Source: an uncultured Clostridia bacterium (lineage in GTDB: Bacteria > Bacillota > Clostridia > Oscillospirales > Acutalibacteraceae). Taken from it: a stretch of DNA of 64,000 nt. Under the pieces are notes generated by a model. That model was not told where the DNA came from and did not search any database. It saw only the letters and a program-made list of their open reading frames with translations. The stretch is taken from positions 1 through 64,000 of the forward strand of contig CANPBX010000010.1 in the NCBI GenBank assembly GCA_947572385.1. Direction: 5' to 3'. The translations under genes were made by a program, and so were the position numbers. Shown here one piece after another: positions 60,824-64,000 of the stretch; position 1 is the first letter of the stretch, and each line of letters starts with the position of its first letter.

Positions 60824-61939
60824 ATGATGCGCGGCAATGAAGTTATCGGCATCCTCTTTGCATATGTGCACGAGGAGCGTGTAAGAGAACTGACGGAGAA
60901 CCGGGTGATGGCCTCCATACCCTACGGCGGCCGCTACAGGCTGGTGGATTTCGCCCTCTCCAACCTGGTGAACTCTGGGGTAAATAAGGTGGGAGTTATC
61001 ACCGAGCAGAACTACCAGTCCCTTATGGATCACCTGGGCTCAGGCAAGACCTGGAACCTGTCCCGCAAGAGGGAGGGCCTGTTCCTTCTGCCGCCGTTCG
61101 GGGCGGAGATCAGCCGTACCGACGGCCTGATATCAAGCCTTGCCTCTATCCACCGCTTTTTAAAGAACTCCAAGGAGGAATACGTGCTCATTTCCAACTG
61201 TGACACGGTCTCCAACATAGACTACAGGGACGTGTTCCGCTTCCACTCCGAGAAGAACGCGGACATCACGGTCATCTACCGCCACGGTACATCCCCTGAT
61301 ACGGACAAGAACGTGGTCTACACAGTGGATCCCGAGGGCTATGTGCTGGATATACTTATAAAGCGCGGAAGCGACCAGAACTGCAATTACGGCATTGGCA
61401 AATGTATTATACGCCGTCAGAAGCTGATGGATCTGGTGGACGACTGCATGAGCCGCAACCTGTATGATTTCGACAGGGACATTATGCAGCGCAACCTGAA
61501 GGATATGAAGATCTACGGCTACGAGTACACCGGCGCGGCCTACACAATTAGCTCCTTCAAGGACTATTTCGAGGCCAATATGGCCCTGATGGACCCGAAG
61601 GTCCGCACCCAGTTGTTCCCGGCGGAGCACCCCATCTACACCAAGGTGAGGGACGATATGCCCGCAAAGTACGGCCTTGGCTCCTCGGTGGAGAACTCTA
61701 TCGTAGCCGACGGCTGTGTTATAGACGGCGAGGTCGAGAACTGCGTGCTCTTTAGAGGAGTGCGGGTGAAGAAGGGTGCAAAGCTCCGCAACTGCGTCAT
61801 TATGCAGGACTGCGTCATTGGCGAGGGCACTAAGCTTGAATATGTTGTGGCGGACAAGAACGTAGAGTTCGATATGAACCGCAATATGTCCGGCTCCTCC
61901 AGCTACCCGGTCTATGTGGCAAAGGGGAGCAGGGTCTGA
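60824..61939 (+). CDS. glgD: GlgD, regulatory subunit of ADP-glucose pyrophosphorylase
   Basis: This 371-residue GlgC paralog lacks the GGxGxRL ATP loop: the equivalent stretch reads EVIGILFAYVHEERVREL. It keeps PYGGRYRLVDFALSNLVNSG and the C-terminal beta-helix (CVIMQDCVIGEGTKLEYVV). GlgD is usually inactive alone and boosts GlgC. The start ATG 60824 is nine bases after AAAGGGAG; ATG 60815 abuts the site. Confidence 0.95.
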   Translation: MMRGNEVIGILFAYVHEERVRELTENRVMASIPYGGRYRLVDFALSNLVNSGVNKVGVITEQNYQSLMDHLGSGKTWNLSRKREGLFLLPPFGAEISRTDGLISSLASIHRFLKNSKEEYVLISNCDTVSNIDYRDVFRFHSEKNADITVIYRHGTSPDTDKNVVYTVDPEGYVLDILIKRGSDQNCNYGIGKCIIRRQKLMDLVDDCMSRNLYDFDRDIMQRNLKDMKIYGYEYTGAAYTISSFKDYFEANMALMDPKVRTQLFPAEHPIYTKVRDDMPAKYGLGSSVENSIVADGCVIDGEVENCVLFRGVRVKKGAKLRNCVIMQDCVIGEGTKLEYVVADKNVEFDMNRNMSGSSSYPVYVAKGSRV

Positions 61940-61979
61940 GTCAGCGGAAAAAACTTGAGGCAGAAAGGAACTACCGATT

Positions 61980-63407
61980 ATGAAGATTTTGTATTGTGCA
62001 AGTGAGGCCCTGCCTTTCTCCGCAACAGGAGGACTGGCGGACGTATCCGGCTCACTGCCGCAGGCCCTGCGGGCCAGGATGGTGGGCTGCCGGGTGGTGG
62101 TGCCGCTGTATGATAATGTATCACAAGAGCTGCGGGACAAGATGAAGTTCGTCACGAGCATTTCCGTGCCCGTGGCCTGGAGGCGGCAGTATTGCGGCAT
62201 TTTTGAGGCGAAGATAGGGTCTGTGACCTATTACCTCATAGATAACCAGTATTACTTCAAGCGCGGCAGTCTCTACGGCCACTTTGACGATGCGGAGCGC
62301 TTTGCCTTCTTCTCAAGGGCTGTTTTAGAGATGCTGCCATATATCGACTATAAGCCCGACGTGATACATGCCAACGACTGGCAGTGCGCTCTGGTGCCCG
62401 TGTACTACAGGCTCTTCTATGCCAACAATGACTGGTACTCCGGCATCAAGACCCTCTTTACCATCCATAACATCCAGTACCAGGGGCAGTACGGCAAGGA
62501 TATCCTGGAGGATGTCTTCGGCATTCCGGCCTATGAGAGCCAGCTCCTGGAGTTCAATAAGGATGTAAACCTGATGAAGGGCGCTATAGAGTGTGCCAAC
62601 TGGGTGTCGACTGTCAGCCCAACATACGCCCAGGAGATCCTGGACCCATGGTTCTCCCATAAGCTGGACCCCATACTCAAGGAGCGCTCCTGGAAGCTGT
62701 CCGGCATATTAAACGGTATAGACACAGTGGGCTACGATCCCGCGACCGACAAGGACCTTTTTGCAAACTACAGCAAAGGGGACAAGGCAAATAAGGCGGT
62801 AAACAAGGAGAAGCTGCAGGAGCGCCTGTGCATTGAGGTAGACCCAGAGGTGCCGCTGATAGGCATGGTCACCCGCCTTGTGTCCCATAAGGGCCTTGAC
62901 CTGGTGAAGGACGCTGTGGACAATGTTATGGAATACTCCAATGCCCAGATAGTCATTCTGGGAAGCGGCGACCTGGAGTATGAGAACTACTTCAAGTGGA
63001 TGCAGGAGAAGTACCCCGGACGCTTCGTGCTCTGCCTGGGCTTCGTGCCGGAGCTTTCAAGGAAGATATACGCCGGAGCCGACATCTTCCTCATGCCCAG
63101 CAAGTCCGAGCCCTGCGGCCTGTCCCAGATGATAGCCCTGCGCTATGGAACTATACCGGTGGTCCGTGAGACCGGCGGCTTGAAGGACTCCATCACAGAC
63201 AGCGGCGACGGCAAGGGCAACGGCTTCACGTTCATGACCTATAACGCGGGCGATATGCTCCACAGCCTGCACCGCGCCATCTACGCCTACAACTCCGACA
63301 AAAAGGGCTGGGGCGTGCTGGTAGACCGTGCCATGAGCTGTGACAACAGCTGGAGCCGCTCGGCAGGCGAGTATATCAAGCTGTACAAACAGATAATGGA
63401 GAGCTGA
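61980..63407 (+). CDS. glgA: glycogen synthase GlgA
   Basis: This 475-residue GT5 enzyme extends glycogen from ADP-glucose. The N-terminal YCASEALPFSATGGLADV corresponds to the KxGGL donor motif, with Ala at the usual Lys position. FTIHNIQYQGQ, the C-terminal LMPSKSEPCGLSQM and VRETGGLKDSI bind the donor. AGAAAGGA precedes the ATG. It is last in the glgBCDA operon; glycogen phosphorylase is not in the window. Confidence 0.96.
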   Translation: MKILYCASEALPFSATGGLADVSGSLPQALRARMVGCRVVVPLYDNVSQELRDKMKFVTSISVPVAWRRQYCGIFEAKIGSVTYYLIDNQYYFKRGSLYGHFDDAERFAFFSRAVLEMLPYIDYKPDVIHANDWQCALVPVYYRLFYANNDWYSGIKTLFTIHNIQYQGQYGKDILEDVFGIPAYESQLLEFNKDVNLMKGAIECANWVSTVSPTYAQEILDPWFSHKLDPILKERSWKLSGILNGIDTVGYDPATDKDLFANYSKGDKANKAVNKEKLQERLCIEVDPEVPLIGMVTRLVSHKGLDLVKDAVDNVMEYSNAQIVILGSGDLEYENYFKWMQEKYPGRFVLCLGFVPELSRKIYAGADIFLMPSKSEPCGLSQMIALRYGTIPVVRETGGLKDSITDSGDGKGNGFTFMTYNAGDMLHSLHRAIYAYNSDKKGWGVLVDRAMSCDNSWSRSAGEYIKLYKQIMES

Positions 63408-63431
63408 TAATACAGATAAGCAGTAATAAAG

Positions 63432-63462
63432 GAGCCTGGGCGGTTTGCCCGGGCTCTTTTTG
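63432..63462 (+). terminator. glg operon terminator
   Basis: GAGCCTGGGC pairs with GCCCGGGCTC, followed by TTTTTG. Confidence 0.9.
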
Positions 63463-63560
63463 TTTACATTCCGAACATATAAGTATTAAAACATTATTAT
63501 AAAACGCTCCTTACCTTCCAAGTGACCGGGCCGTCTAATAGGTGAAAGGAGTGGAAAGTG

Positions 63561-64000
63561 ATGGAATACCTTGATTTTAACGATAGCGCCGCCGTAGGGG
63601 AATATGAGGCCTTTTTAAGCAGCAGGAGAGCTCATTTCTTACAATCGACCCTATGGGCCGAGGTAAAGCACCGCTGGAGACATGAGGCTATAATATCCAG
63701 GGACAGCCACGGGAATATCCGGGCCTCGGCGCTGGTGCTGGTAAAACGGTTTCCGCCTCCCTTCAAGCCGTTTCTATACTGTCCGAGGGGGCCGGTCTGT
63801 GACGTCACAGACCAAGAGTCCCTGAAGGATATCCTTCAGGGACTAGAGGAACTTGCCGGCAGGTATCACGCCTACTCCTGCAAGCTGGACCCGCCCATAG
63901 ACGAGACGGACAGCCGGGCCGTGTATGCACTGCGTAATGCCGGGCTGAGGTTTACCGCCTGGCAGCCGGACGACCTGACAATACAGTGCCGCAATAACTA
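63561..64000 (+). CDS. FemX/FemAB-type peptidoglycan bridge ligase (partial)
   Basis: The right window edge cuts this gene after 146 codons. The visible N-terminal GNAT-like domain starts MEYLDFNDSAAV and includes HFLQSTLWAEVKHRWRH, VLVKRFPPPFKPFLYCPRGP and NAGLRFTAWQPDDLTIQ. These are features of lipid II glycyl/alanyl-transferases that use aminoacyl-tRNA to build the peptide cross-bridge. AAAGGAG lies nine bases before the ATG. Confidence 0.85.
   Translation, partial: MEYLDFNDSAAVGEYEAFLSSRRAHFLQSTLWAEVKHRWRHEAIISRDSHGNIRASALVLVKRFPPPFKPFLYCPRGPVCDVTDQESLKDILQGLEELAGRYHAYSCKLDPPIDETDSRAVYALRNAGLRFTAWQPDDLTIQCRNN

Overview
The window looks like chromosomal DNA of a spore-forming, GC-rich Firmicute of the gut Clostridia, most likely Oscillospiraceae/Ruminococcaceae. 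This is inferred from the complete spoIIAA-spoIIAB-sigF operon, the SAM-I and lysine riboswitches, the GlgC/GlgD pair, RqcH, Nif3 and DUF1292 proteins, paired LCP wall enzymes, an SLH-anchored cellulase and fucose/beta-galactoside catabolism. Promoters are strongly sigma-A-like (TTGACA-N17-TATAAT), and many of them decide which start codon is real. No rRNA, CRISPR array, transposase or integrase was found.

Layout. 1-0.7 kb: start of a RepA_N-type replication initiator, a tRNA-Ala(GGC) gene, and a duplicated fragment of that tRNA. 0.7-2.7 kb: biotin regulation and uptake (birA, bioY, DUF1284). 2.7-4.4 kb: a Fic protein that has lost its catalytic motif, divergent from an AraC regulator across a 15-bp inverted repeat. 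4.5-7.4 kb: rarA, an FMN-reductase remnant, and metK under a SAM-I riboswitch. 7.5-15 kb: an 870-residue protein whose ends resemble flagellin, an M29 aminopeptidase, a pyridoxal kinase-type enzyme, a TtcA-like enzyme and a FapA/DUF342 protein. 15.2-22.2 kb: folC, the spoIIA operon, DUF1858, trmK, nif3, a GNAT protein and rqcH. 22.2-24.1 kb: a lysine-riboswitch-controlled NhaC-type transporter. 24.2-33.3 kb: fucA-fucI, two AraC regulators, a GH2 glycosidase and deoD-deoB. 33.6-47.3 kb: an orphan ABC ATPase, then envelope genes (EamA, LTA synthase-like, frameshifted DUF2142, MBOAT plus SGNH, orphan EutH, aminopeptidase P, SLH-GH5 cellulase, AbrB, frameshifted acyltransferase). 47.5-52.6 kb: mgtE with an unfamiliar structured leader, an oxidoreductase/nucleoside hydrolase pair, a 6S-RNA-like transcript, DUF1292, and a ~590-nt orphan non-coding transcription unit. 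52.6-57.2 kb: HD protein, GtrA, two LCP proteins and a sugar nucleotidyltransferase. 57.4-63.4 kb: the glycogen operon glgB-glgC-glgD-glgA. 63.6 kb to the edge: start of a FemX/FemAB-type ligase.

How the genes work together. Several genes have their controlling RNA next to them: SAM riboswitch with metK, lysine riboswitch with its transporter, and the mgtE leader. The fucose and GH2 genes with three AraC regulators fit host- or plant-glycan foraging. The MBOAT/SGNH, LTA synthase, GtrA, LCP and FemX genes fit wall-polymer assembly and decoration. Gene erosion recurs: a dead Fic protein, a reductase remnant, two single-base frameshifts, and several convergent genes with antisense tails.

The items I find most worth pursuing are the 590-nt RNA gene (51976-52564), the mgtE leader (47479-47699), the flagellin-ended 870-residue protein, and the Fic pseudoenzyme with its operator-like repeat. 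All family names rest on reading motifs by eye; no database search was run.
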